Assembly: GCA_001600455.1 (NCBI GenBank)
Contig: BCKC01000002.1
Coordinates: 3,300,171-3,364,170 of the forward strand
DNA length: 64,000 nucleotides
Reading direction: 5' to 3'
DNA from: Endocalyx cinctus
Taxonomy: Eukaryota; Ascomycota; Sordariomycetes; Amphisphaeriales; Apiosporaceae
Both the position numbers and the translations under genes were made by a program. The notes under the pieces are model-generated. The model was not told the DNA's origin, made no database searches, and saw only the letters and a program-made list of their open reading frames with translations. Of the stretch, positions 11,541-21,784 are shown piece by piece (within the stretch, counting starts at the first letter, position 1; every line of letters starts with the position of its first letter).

Positions 11541-13312
11541 TTACCTTTTACTCCATACAAGGGGTGCTCGCTCCGGGTGCAGCATTTGTTGCAACAAAAC
11601 CATGGCTGAGTCGTTCTTGATCAAGTCAAGCACACGTTCACGTGACGCCTCATCTGTTTCGCCGTTGAGTGGTACGGGGGCGACCGTATAGTCCCGAAAG
11701 AGCGATGCCACAGTTGCTACAAACTCAACCTGAGAGAACTTGCGCCCAGGACAATCGCGGGTACCTTCGGACCAGCCAACAAATGTTCCACGCCTTGGCT
11801 CGATGAACTCCTCTTCCGAGAAAGAGCCCTTTGGATACTGGTTGTGGACCTCCTGATTGTGCTTGGTGGAAGACCGGATAAAACGAGAAGGCCGCCAGGC
11901 CAGAGAGTCTTCACCCCACCATCTGGGGTCAGTTTGTAAAGATGAATAAGCCAGGCACATCATAGTGTTCGGTGGCAGAACAAGAGTCTTGCCGCCAACG
12001 ATCAATGTCTGTGTTTTGTCTTTTGTCCACTTGGTGACAGGAACAGGGGTATAAAGACGAACGGCCTCGTACAACACGGCCAGGCAACGCTTGAGACGAG
12101 GGAACAGTGCGTAGTCCCATTGATCTGGCGACGAGTTCCCGAGTACCAATTTCAGCTCTTCGGACAACCAGTCTTGTACTTGAGGGTTGGCAGCGAGAAA
12201 ATACACGGCAAACGTGAAAACGTGCGCTGAAGTATCGTGGCCGGCAAAGTTGATGACGAATATGTTGCCATAGATCTCTTGTTCGGTGAGGCCCTCGCCA
12301 TCTTTGGCATTAAGTGATGCTTTGGCCAGCGACGACAAGAATGTGCGATTATCCGCGCCGGATGATGTGCCAGAGGAGATCCTCCTCTTCTCGGCTTCAT
12401 ACATGTCGGTCATGAACTTTTTGAACGCTGTCACGGCTTCTCCGACCCGAAGCCATTTTGGAGGAAGCCAAGGTATTGTGGTAAAGAAGCGAGGACCCAT
12501 TGCGATGATAAGAATACAGTTCTCCAGAATTAGCTGTAGACTTTGCTTGTAGCTCTCCGAGGGCTTCGCGCGGGACGCCTCTTCGGAGCCCTCGAAGCTG
12601 AACGACTTCCCAAAGCCAACTTTGCAAAGAACATCGAGGGACAGGGTACGGAGATCATCGGCAGTAGTTCGAATGGACGGTCGGGCCAGCCAGTATCGGA
12701 TCATATCGTTGGCTTGACTGATGCTTTCCGACCAGACCGTCTCGTTATATCGTTCGTTGAAGCATGATGCCATTACTTTTCTCTGGTTTGCCCATCGCTG
12801 GCCTTCGACCTGTTACGATGAGTAAGTTCTGATCAATATGCAACAGACAAAAAGTAGCTGGGAAGAAATCATACACTGCCAACGGAAGGTCCAAAGACGT
12901 CGAGGACCTGTCCGAGTTCGACACACCGAGGAAAGTCGTCTCTTCTCCGGACGACATCAACCACGACATCAGGATGTCCGAGATATAACCAGTTGCGACC
13001 GGGTGTCACAAGCATGAAAGCATCACCGAGCTCGTGATGCGATGAGTACCTGTCAGGTAGTTCCCATCCCATCCAATTATATCGGGTGAAAGTGCTTTCG
13101 CCAAATACTCTCTTCACGTGTCGGAGAACGGCGCGGTCCACGAGCATCCAGAAATGGTTGAGATGACTGATGGGGATGACATGGAAACGGACACCAATTT
13201 TGCGCGCGATACAGTAGTTTCGGTACAGGTGTTGCGCCGTCTGCAAAGCTACTGCCACCGGCAGTAACAGGCAACCCCAAAGAAGCAGAGAGAGAACCGC
13301 CATCAGAAGCAA
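11541..13312 (-). CDS. Cytochrome P450 monooxygenase
   Basis: Spliced model complement(join(11541..12809,12875..13312)), 568 residues, one 65-base intron (GTATGA donor, AACAG acceptor, phase 0). The N-terminal MLLMAVLSLLLWGCLLLP is a signal anchor, so the enzyme should sit on the ER membrane. Diagnostic motifs: I-helix oxygen-binding FAGHDT (334-339), K-helix EAVR (394-397), and the heme loop WSEGTRDCPGRKF with the axial cysteine at 499. Electrons would come from the P450 reductase. Length is slightly above the usual 500-550. The heme loop has Trp-Ser-Glu before GTRDC, a common fungal variant. Substrate unknown; the nearby sulfotransferase-fold gene hints at secondary metabolism or detoxification, but no backbone synthase is in the window. 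Confidence 0.92.
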
Positions 13313-14570
13313 TGGATTTGCAAGAATGAGCGTGAATTAAGCCTTACTAGAGATAGATAACCGTTGTTCGTCGAGGACTGTGGAAAAGACGATACAGGAG
13401 CCTCGAAACGGGAGCCTGGGAGAAGCCTGCGTGCTGTTGGAGCCAGAGCCCTCGCGACTTGCTGCAGGGTGTAGGCAGGCTGTGAGCGGGGATGCACGAC
13501 GCAGACAACACATTCACGAGTAGGTACCTAGGTAGTATACCTGAAGGTCGTTTTCATTTTAAAGAGTGACATTACTACAGGGGTAGAGGTGAAAGCATGA
13601 AATGCCATTTACTGTGTAGAGCTTCTGCAACCCTCAGCTCCGTACATTGCAGCATTTGGGCCACCTTAGCATTTGCGACCAAAGGGGTAACTGTCGACAC
13701 AGAGATAGCTTGCATGTACGGACTACCACGATGAGGCTTATATACACACCGTGTATACATTTGAAATAAGATGGACGAAACTTATGAGACCCACATCCCC
13801 TTCACACCTTTACTTGTACAACACCAACTTACTTCAGAGGCATATACGTATCGAATACGTATCGTAAATAATTCTTTTTACCCTCCCACCATCCCTTTCA
13901 ATAAGAAAAACAGAAGGACATTATAAAAGATAAGTATTATTTGCTTTTAGAAACCGGGCTACTTTCCGAGCTATATTCACCCAATATATAAGTTAACCAA
14001 TAATTATTCGAAACTATGCCCTGAAGTGTGCTGTAAATGTAGAATTTTAATACTTCTTTAAGTTACGTATTTGGGGTACTAATATACAAGTACGGACTGA
14101 CGGAGTAAGTGGTATTGTGGATAGGCTAAGCTAGGGGGAGTTAATACCTACTAAGCACCTAAGCACCTACCTATAAGTTATACCTGTAAGTTACTACCTA
14201 GTAGTAAGTAATACTTAAAAGTAATTACCTTGAGGGTAGAGGGGCTTATCGTTATCGGTTTTTTTGGTACCTAGTACCATTTGCTCCTGACCTTTGGAGA
14301 CGGTGACCTTGACAAAAAGCAGGCCTAAATGGTAACTCTAGGTTTGGCTAAGTAAAGAACTATCAAGAATATATATCTGTATTTAAGTATAAATACTAAA
14401 TATATCATTCTTCGATTAGTTACTCAGGACCATCTCTCGTAGCAAGACATCAGGCGAATTATGTCATTTCCCTTGTTATCAGATCATTTTATCAATTCTC
14501 GATCAGCAACTCTTTGATCATAGAACCCTAACCTTTGTATCTTTCTCATCACGAGAAAGATTCGGTCAGG
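13313..14570. other. Divergent spacer P450 / UPF3 with TACCTA-rich patch
   Basis: It holds the upstream regions of both genes. AT-rich, with palindromic GTACCTAGGTA near 13524, a repeated acgtatcg near 13846, and a TACCTA/GTAAG-rich low-complexity patch at about 14145-14216. No gene is supported. Confidence 0.55.
14145..14216. repeat. TACCTA-rich low-complexity patch
   Basis: Short words TACCTA, AAGCACCT and GTAAGT recur many times within about 70 bases. Similar patches occur near 13524, 28000 and 49720, suggesting a dispersed intergenic sequence type of this genome. Confidence 0.5.
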
Positions 14571-16900
14571 ATGACGGCCGGCCCAAATTCTCGAAAGACA
14601 AATGGTATTCTATCAGTAAATAACACTTCCAGTCAGAATGCGACAGAGGTTTCGAAATCTTCCAAGTCCAAAGCCCCCATGCAAGGCAAAAAAGTAGTAA
14701 TCCGACGGCTTCCACCAGGCTTGACCGCTGATGAGTTCTGGGTATTATTGGGAGATGGATGGAAAGAGGGCAATGGTAAGGTTGACTGGTATCGCTTTGA
14801 TGAAGGCGAAATATCCAACGAGTAGGTTATCGCATTTATTCCTATGTATACTGCGCGATAAATGAATCTTGTAGCTAACTTATGCGACTTCAATCTAGCC
14901 CGTCCTATCCATCCATCCCGGCCAGATGCTACCTACGTGTTATGCGAAACGAAGATATCCCCCTCCTAGCCGAAGAGGTGCAAAAGATTGTTTGGGAGGA
15001 TGCAAAACACACCGCCAACGACGCAGCTCTCGTCGGGCCTCCGTACGTAGAGACTGCAGCTTACCAGAAAGTTCCCACGACCAAGCGCCGCGAAGATCCT
15101 CGCCAGGGAACTATCGATCAGGATCCCGAATTTATGGCCTTTCTCACCGCTCTTACGAAGACTGAAACATCGGCAAAGGATTCCGACGCGGAGCCGGTTG
15201 TCGAAGAAGCTGGAAAGACGAGTTCTAAGGTTACAACGACAGCTTTAGTCGACTATATCAAGGAGAAGAAGGCCAACAAGGCTAAGGAGGCAGCTAGTGC
15301 TAAAAGTGGCAAGCACTCCCGTCACGAGTCTTCAGGCGGAGGAAAATCAAAGGATGATTCTAAGAAGAAAAACAAGGAATCCAAGGCCGAAAAGGGCGAA
15401 AAGTCTGGCGACAAGGAAAATGACAAGTCGAAAGAACCAGTCAAGGTTCAACTCCTTACCAAGAAGGCTGCTGCCGCGCAAGAAGCCGCGGAAGCCGCTA
15501 AGAGCGCCGCTACTCGGATTGCCTCCGGGAAGACGACCGAGGAATCGGCGCCGAAGAGTCGGCGTGCGAACATTGCCGCTGCCGCTAAGATTCTGCAGCG
15601 TGATCTCGGCTTAAGTCCCGGAAGCGCACATAGGAGGGCTCGCCAGGATGCCGCTAAGGCCGAAGCCGCCGCGGCGAAGACGGATGCGGCGAAGACGGAT
15701 GCGGCGAAGGAGAAAGATAAGGAAAATAAGAGTTCCGCGCCGACCACGCCGGCTGCAGCGAGCACATCTGCGACCCCTCCGGTGCCCGCGTCTACGCCAA
15801 CCGCGCCGAAGGCGCAGTCGGGAGAAAGCTCTTCCCGGCGATCTCGTGGAGGGAAGGGCTCGAAGCAGAGCGCGTCGAACGATACCCCTAAGGGCAAGGG
15901 TAAAGAGACGTCCAACGCCAATGACTCGACGAAATCGGCACCCCCTATCACGCCCGTTATCCTAAAGAAGACGGATGCGGCGAAGGAGAAAGATAAGGAA
16001 AATAAGAGTTCCGCGCCGACCACGCCGGCTGCAGCGAGCACATCTGCGACCCCTCCGGTGCCCGCGTCTACGCCAACCGCGCCGAAGGCGCAGTCGGGAG
16101 AAAGCTCTTCCCGGCGATCTCGTGGAGGGAAGGGCTCGAAGCAGAGCGCGTCGAACGATACCCCTAAGGGCAAGGGTAAAGAGACGTCCAACGCCAATGA
16201 CTCGACGAAATCGGCACCCCCTATCACGCCCGTTATCCTAAAGAGAAAAGATGATGCTGCCACTGCCGCTGCCGCTGCCGCCGCTAGCCCGGCGCCTGCT
16301 CCTGCTGCAGCCGCTTCGTCATCTACTCCCGCACCCCCTACAGGCCCGAAAGCCGGAGGTGGTAAGGGTGCATCTTCTGGAAAGGGGTCTCAGTCTCAGA
16401 AAAAGAGTTCCAACCAACCACAGATAACTGCGGGGGCGACTCGTGCCTTCGTTAAACATGCCAATCCTTCGCAAGGAGTCACAGAAACTCTCCTCAAGCA
16501 GGCCATGGAAGGTTTCGGCACCGTCACATTTGTCGAGATAGACAAGCGTAAGGGGTTTGCCTACGTAGACTTCGGCGACCACGACGCTCTCGTCAAGGCG
16601 ATCACGGCGAGTCCGGTAGCTGTTGCCCAGGGTACTGTCCAGGTACTCGAGAGGAAGGAGGCTAAGAAACCTGCGGCCGCCGCTGCTCCTGGCTCAACTT
16701 CAGCTTCGGCTCCTTCGGGGGCCGAGAAGCCGGCGGCGGAAAGCCAGCCCGATCGCCCTAAGCGAGGCGGTCGTGGGAGAGGTCGGAGAGGTGGCGGAGG
16801 CGGCGGGCCTAAGGATGCCGCTAATAACGCCGCGGCCACGGAGCCATCCGGGTCTTCGGCACCTCCGGCCGACGCAAAGACTACGACATCCGGTGGCTGA
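14571..16900 (+). CDS. UPF3: UPF3, nonsense-mediated mRNA decay factor
   Basis: Spliced model join(14571..14821,14899..16900), 750 residues. The Upf3/Smg4 domain is split by a 77-base intron: KKVVIRRLPPGLTADEFW near residue 40, then ISNDPSYPSIPARCYLRV after the junction. Donor GTAGGT, acceptor TCTAG, phase 2; the joined Asp restores the family's N/K-D-P-S pattern. Upf3 bridges the exon-junction or terminating ribosome and Upf2/Upf1. A long lysine/alanine-rich middle contains two tandem 92-residue copies (about 349-532). A second RRM-like fold (about 597-668) has KGFAYVDF as RNP1, and the C-terminus has GGRGRGRRGG. It is far longer than yeast Upf3 (387 residues) because of the disordered middle. 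Transcribed convergently with the 2EXR gene. Confidence 0.88.
15691..16242 (+). repeat. Apparently perfect 276-base in-frame tandem duplication inside UPF3
   Basis: Copy 1 runs about 15691-15966 and copy 2 about 15967-16242; reading base by base I found no difference. The period is 276 bases, exactly 92 codons. The copies begin at gaagacggatgcggcgaagg and end at gttatcctaaag. A 15-base direct repeat (gcggcgaagacggat) precedes copy 1 and may have seeded slippage or unequal exchange. Confidence 0.93.
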
Positions 16901-17826
16901 GAGGCGTCATCGAGTTTCTCGCTTCTTAGACGAGAGGACCATTGCCCTCTTTAGCCTAGGTTGCGTAGTCACTAGGATGACTCGGCTATCTTTCAGATCG
17001 AGTCGCTAGTATGGTTAGAGGAACATTTGCTCTTTATTAATTACATGATGAGACCGATTCCGGATGAGTCGACAATTATTTTCAATACGATCGGCAGATG
17101 AGGACGTTGGAGGTCTTATTATTGGTCCTATACAGAGCTACTCTTCGAATTATTCTTAACGACCAGCGGTTCTTCTCACTCGTAGACACGAGCGAGGGAG
17201 TAAGAAGAAGTCTGTCTAGCTAATTGGCCGTGTTTAACCACAAACTTTGATTGTCAGCGGTGGTGTTTTGGAAGTTACCTGGGTTGAATTATCATGTCCA
17301 GGGACAAGGAGAAGGCTGAGGAAATATAATAATGAAGCGCGAAGCAAAGGGTTTATTAGCAAAGGCAGAAAGATACAAAAGTACACCAATTTTTTGGTTT
17401 GCATGACGTTCTCGGGTGCATCTGCACCCTCATGGATCGGATAGTTTTAAATTCTCACTAGCTTTCTCATCGGTAGCTAATATGTTGAGATCACACTCAC
17501 ACCTCCGTTTCATGCTGCGCGTCATAAACATTTCGAGCCGATGAAATTCTTTGCAAAGGCGTGACGTGACGTTTTCTTTCTTTCCACATGTACGCCAAAC
17601 TCAGGTTTGCAGTATGAAAGGCAGTGCAGAGTAAAGTCCGCGATCCAAGTATGATTGAGCAACGCTACTTCATTATCTCGCTATATACTAAGTATTGATG
17701 GAGCCATGAATCCCATGTATCCGAAAGAAAATTAAGTAAAGGATTCTATGTAGGTATGGCATTCCATATTCTACTAGTAACAATATCACGCTCATCCTCA
17801 CTAATAGCTTTTCTTCTTTCTCCCCT
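16901..17826. other. Convergent spacer UPF3 / 2EXR gene
   Basis: 3' regions of two convergent genes. A 65-residue open frame at 17247-17444 is not recognisable. Nothing else is supported. Confidence 0.55.
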
Positions 17827-19214
17827 TCACCATCTCTCTCGCCTCCGGTATTGGCCAAGCTCCGAGGGTATCTGATCGACGTCGACGACCTTCTCCACGC
17901 GGGGTTTGTTTCTGATGTGCTGTAAGGCTTTCTGAAAGGATAGGGCCGTACGAGCAAAGACCTATTTATTTTATTTTATTATAAGTTAGATATTTCGAAG
18001 ACCATAAAAAAGAGGCGGGGGGTTCAGTTTGTAAGAAAACAAGGGTAAAAATGAACCAAAAAGAAAAAATAAGTGAACCTTACCATGTGATGATTCGAAA
18101 GGCCCATAACGCGCACGTAATCAGCGTAGGGAACGAACCCGTACGCGTTTCGCGTAAGGTCCGCGACGGGCGGGGTATCTTCGACGGTATTTCCTTCTTC
18201 TCCTTCTCGAGTTTCACTACCATCGCCGGCAGGTCTTCCCCCTCCTCCTGCTGCTGCTCCAGTTCCTCCGGAGCCGACGACATCATTATCCGCGTGAGCG
18301 AGCACGACGAAGATCTCCTCGAGGTACGGCAACTGGTCCAGGACCTCGGTGATGAGCGTTCCGGGGCCGAACGGGATCGTCCTGTGCACCTCGTTCGCGA
18401 AGCGCGAGCACGGCACCAAGACGGCGAGGCGTCGGACCGAAGCGTTCCAGGGGGCGTGCTTGACGGCCCAGAAGGCCTGCTCGGCGTGCGAGACGGCCAG
18501 ATACAGCAGGTCGACGGCCCAGTTCGCGAGGACCGGGTTCCCCTTCGTCTCCCGCAGCCAGGCCTCGTACCGCGGGATCGTCTCCGTCCTCTCGTTCACC
18601 CGCACGAGCCCGACCGGGTCGTTCGGGAACGACCAGCGGTACGTGTCGAGCGACGACTTGACCAGGTCGAAGGCTACGGTGACCAGCTCCTTCGAAGGGC
18701 CCGGGCGCGGTCGCGGGGGCGGTCGCTGGAACCGCCTCCTTCGGGAATAAGAGAAATGGGCCCGGTCGTCGTTGTCGTTATTCTCGTCCCCTTCTTCTTC
18801 TTCGTGCTGCTGCTGCTGCTGTTGGTCTTCTTCCGCCGCGGTAAACGAATAGGGGAGAGAAGGGGAAGAAGTAGTAGGAGTAGTAGTAGAAAGAGGGCGA
18901 AGTTGGTTCTTGCTCATATCATCCATCACCTCCTTAGCCTCCTTGTTCGGAACGGTGATGGGACATATAGGATGCATGTGTCGGTTCGTGGAAGCGTCTA
19001 GAACTGAGCATTTAAGCAAGATCACTTCCTTGTCCGGGTTACGACCCTGGCTCTCCGGAGCGGGGTGTACGACGAGAATATTGCGACTCTCGAAGTGATG
19101 CTTCCATACATTCAAGCGAAGCTCGACGGGTAGTTGAGGGAAGCATGTGAATAGTCGGTCCCTTAACCGTGTCCCTGATCCGAGCTCATATCCCTTTTTG
19201 GACGGTGATTCCAT
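17827..19214 (-). CDS. 2EXR domain protein
   Basis: Spliced model complement(join(17827..17961,18084..19214)), 421 residues. Near the N-terminus FPQLPVELRLNVWKHHF (25-41) is the 2EXR signature, the F-box-like motif of a large, poorly understood family in filamentous fungi. A low-complexity insert with a polyglutamine run (six Q, near 129), acidic stretch and arginine/proline run interrupts the domain. The middle (YLAVSHAEQAFWAVKHA..., LEEIFVVLAH) looks like the rest of the 2EXR fold. The small second exon reads VFARTALSFQKALQHIRN, joined in phase 0 by GTAAGG and AATAG. Function unknown; members often lie in variable genome regions. Confidence 0.8.
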
Positions 19215-20884
19215 ATTCCGGCTATTATATTCTTTTTTTGGGGTAATTTTTTAGATATATGTCGATGCGATGAGTAACAAAATGATATGATGAAAAAGTA
19301 AATTGTTAAGTCACTGAAGCCTAAATGAATTTGGTGGGGTATGTTATGTAGAAAACCGGCACAGTGTGCTCATTTAGACTTTCACTATATACTTCTAGAA
19401 ATTATTCCTTCCTTTGTTCGAAGCTTAACGTGTTATCAAATATCTCCGCACTGTATTATTGAACAGTCTCAACCACACTCCTTCCTTCAACTTGATAGAT
19501 GAGAGGGAAGTCGATATGATCAAAAGTAATATTACCACCTATTCAAGCCACACCAATTTTTTATATTTCAGTTAAGCGGGGATATATATGTTATGAGATG
19601 GGATCAGCAACGTATGCCTTACCTACTAGGGCATCAAGCTAAGCTTGTTCACGATCAGTCATGGGACTAGACGCAGTCGAATATCCATAATGGACGGTTT
19701 GGATTTGGTTAATACGAGAGACTTTCAAGTTTCCCTTATTTTCCTATTAGAACAGGTGACCCAAAATTCATGAGTATCGTCTACATAATCTATCCATATA
19801 ACTAACATAACCAAATCATACCATACCATACACATAATACTAAGACAGGACAACCGCCTCGGAAATCCTACCTTCTTCCGTCCAAGAGAATCAAAACGAT
19901 AGCTCGTTCATCTGACCTGTATCTATACGCAACTCCCGCAACTGAAAATTACCGATGGTATATAAGCACAGCTAGACACACCCGTTTCCCTCTACCTATA
20001 AACCGTTGAGAAAAGGAAAGAAATACGCATCCGAAAAAAACTGACAAATTCAAATGGGTTGGCATGACCCTCTTCCGCCCGTCCAATGTTGAAACATCAT
20101 TTTTGATATGAGTCCCCCCCCCCTTTCTAACACATCTTCGTAACTCTCTTCTCATCTTCTCGCCTAACCCAGAGACAAGCAACAGAAACCAAGAACTTCC
20201 TAATATGAGCATGTAGTAAGAACAAAGGAAAAAAACCAGCAAAACATGCGTATGAAAGCAAAATACCGTAAACTGACGACACTCCCGATCGAAATGAGAT
20301 ACAAATATGCGGATCAGGGTATCCGCAAAAGAGGGGGGAATAAAAAATTCCCTGCAGTAGAAGAAAATATGGGGCTATGGTGATACAAGATCGTGTAGTA
20401 CATACATGAAAAGAGAAGAAGCGGGGGGTGGTGACCGGATATATGGGTATATTTTAGAGAAGATGTGCGGTATTGATGTCGGTATCCGATCACGTAGACA
20501 ATGTAAATGACCAAGTTAAGGCTGGTTGTTTGGCCGGGGGCTCGGGCCTTTGCAGCTTAAGCAGCGATCCCGACCCTCAACCGGCCACATAAGGCAAAAG
20601 AAAAAAGAAAGAAACAAAAAACGCGTAAAAATAAAGTGCCCAGATTCTATCTTATCGGGTAACCAGTCCAACAAAAACTGAAGGCGTCCTCGTCCTGCGA
20701 TCCGTTGTCTGCTTGCTTCTACCTCGTGATTGTCGGAACGACTGACCCATGCTAGAACGGATAGGTTATCTGCGTCGATGTGAAACGTCACGCATGCGAG
20801 ACGTAGTGCTGTCGTGGTAGGTCGGCGAAAGTATACGCCCAACGTCTACGTGACAATTTCAACGCGTAAGGAGTATCCTTCCCA
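19215..20884. other. Spacer upstream of 2EXR gene
   Basis: Both neighbours are minus-strand, so this holds the 2EXR upstream region and the 3' region of the first coiled-coil gene. A run of about ten C lies near 20115. Short open frames at 19949-20842 are low complexity and unrecognised. Confidence 0.5.
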
Positions 20885-21784
20885 TTAGCTATGCCGTCTA
20901 CCATGGACTGAATGCAAGGGATACGGGTTGTAATCGCCTGTAACTTCGGGGTAGCTTCGGGGGACGGCCGAGTAAGGGCCGGGCTCGTGCGCCGCGACCT
21001 GTGTTCTGGCGATATCCATCCCGGTTGTGGTGTAGTTGTGGTTTGATGAGTGTCTAGAGGAAGATGACGTGCTAGCCGGCGGCATCTCCTCCACGTAAGG
21101 CTTACTACGGCTGGAGCCCGATGCGATGCTTACGCTCGGTCGACGACTGTGTCGCTTAGTTGACGATGACGAAGAGGAGGAGTTCGTAGATTTGTTGTCG
21201 ACCCTGTTGAGCCTCTCTTTCATTCTATCCGCCATATCTTTGTTGCTCTCCTTCTCATGTTTACTCCTAGTGCGACTTAGACGAGATGGCTCACCAGAGC
21301 CACCACTCATCATGGGTGGGTCCAACGATTGGGTTAAGGCGTTGAAGTTGTGCTCCAGATTTTCATACTCTATTTCGAGCTTGTTATAATTGTCTTGAAT
21401 GGCTTGCCGTGATTCTTTCTCTTTAAGTAGTTGCTGTTCAAGCTCTTTGATGCGATCACATTTGTTGCGATATTCACCGTCTAGTTCTCGGTAGGCCTTT
21501 TTCGAATTAGTGAGATCGTCTTTAATGCTGTTGCATTTCGACTTCAACCTCTCGACTTCCTTGTTGGAGGTATCTAGTGCGTCTTGTAGAGCGGGTATAT
21601 TTGATCTCTGAGTTTCGTAGTCCTGGGCTGTGAATCTACGATCAGGTCTTCCTCCCGAGCTAGCTTGTTCACTGGATGACGAACCAATTCCTGAATCCCG
21701 AGGGTGATCACGGTGGTGAGTTCTAGTGGCCCCTCTGGAAGGAGAGTCACCCTGGAACTTGACTCGCTTTTCAGTTTTCTCCAT
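20885..21784 (-). CDS. Coiled-coil protein of unknown function
   Basis: A single uninterrupted frame of 299 residues. The start MEKTEKRVKFQGDSPSRG is chosen because the upstream extension of the frame is hydrophobic low-quality leader. Residues about 55-160 are a charged heptad-rich helix (for example DALDTSNKEVERLKSKCNS and KELEQQLLKEKESRQAI), followed by a serine/arginine-rich disordered C-terminus (STKRHSRRPSVSIASGSS) ending in VHGRRHS. No enzyme motif, signal peptide or membrane span. It might be a cytoskeletal, septal or scaffold protein, but the sequence does not decide. The next gene on the same strand, about 4.3 kb upstream, also encodes a coiled coil; similarity beyond general heptad character is not evident. 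Confidence 0.72.
   Translation of the reverse strand: MEKTEKRVKFQGDSPSRGATRTHHRDHPRDSGIGSSSSEQASSGGRPDRRFTAQDYETQRSNIPALQDALDTSNKEVERLKSKCNSIKDDLTNSKKAYRELDGEYRNKCDRIKELEQQLLKEKESRQAIQDNYNKLEIEYENLEHNFNALTQSLDPPMMSGGSGEPSRLSRTRSKHEKESNKDMADRMKERLNRVDNKSTNSSSSSSSTKRHSRRPSVSIASGSSRSKPYVEEMPPASTSSSSRHSSNHNYTTTGMDIARTQVAAHEPGPYSAVPRSYPEVTGDYNPYPLHSVHGRRHS

Noticed and set aside
15448..16263. 271-codon minus-strand open frame opposite UPF3
   Set aside because: Long only because the GC-rich tandem duplication lacks stops on the reverse strand; no family resemblance.
18051..19001. 316-codon plus-strand open frame opposite the 2EXR gene
   Set aside because: Antisense shadow; translation is Arg/Ser-rich with homopolymers.
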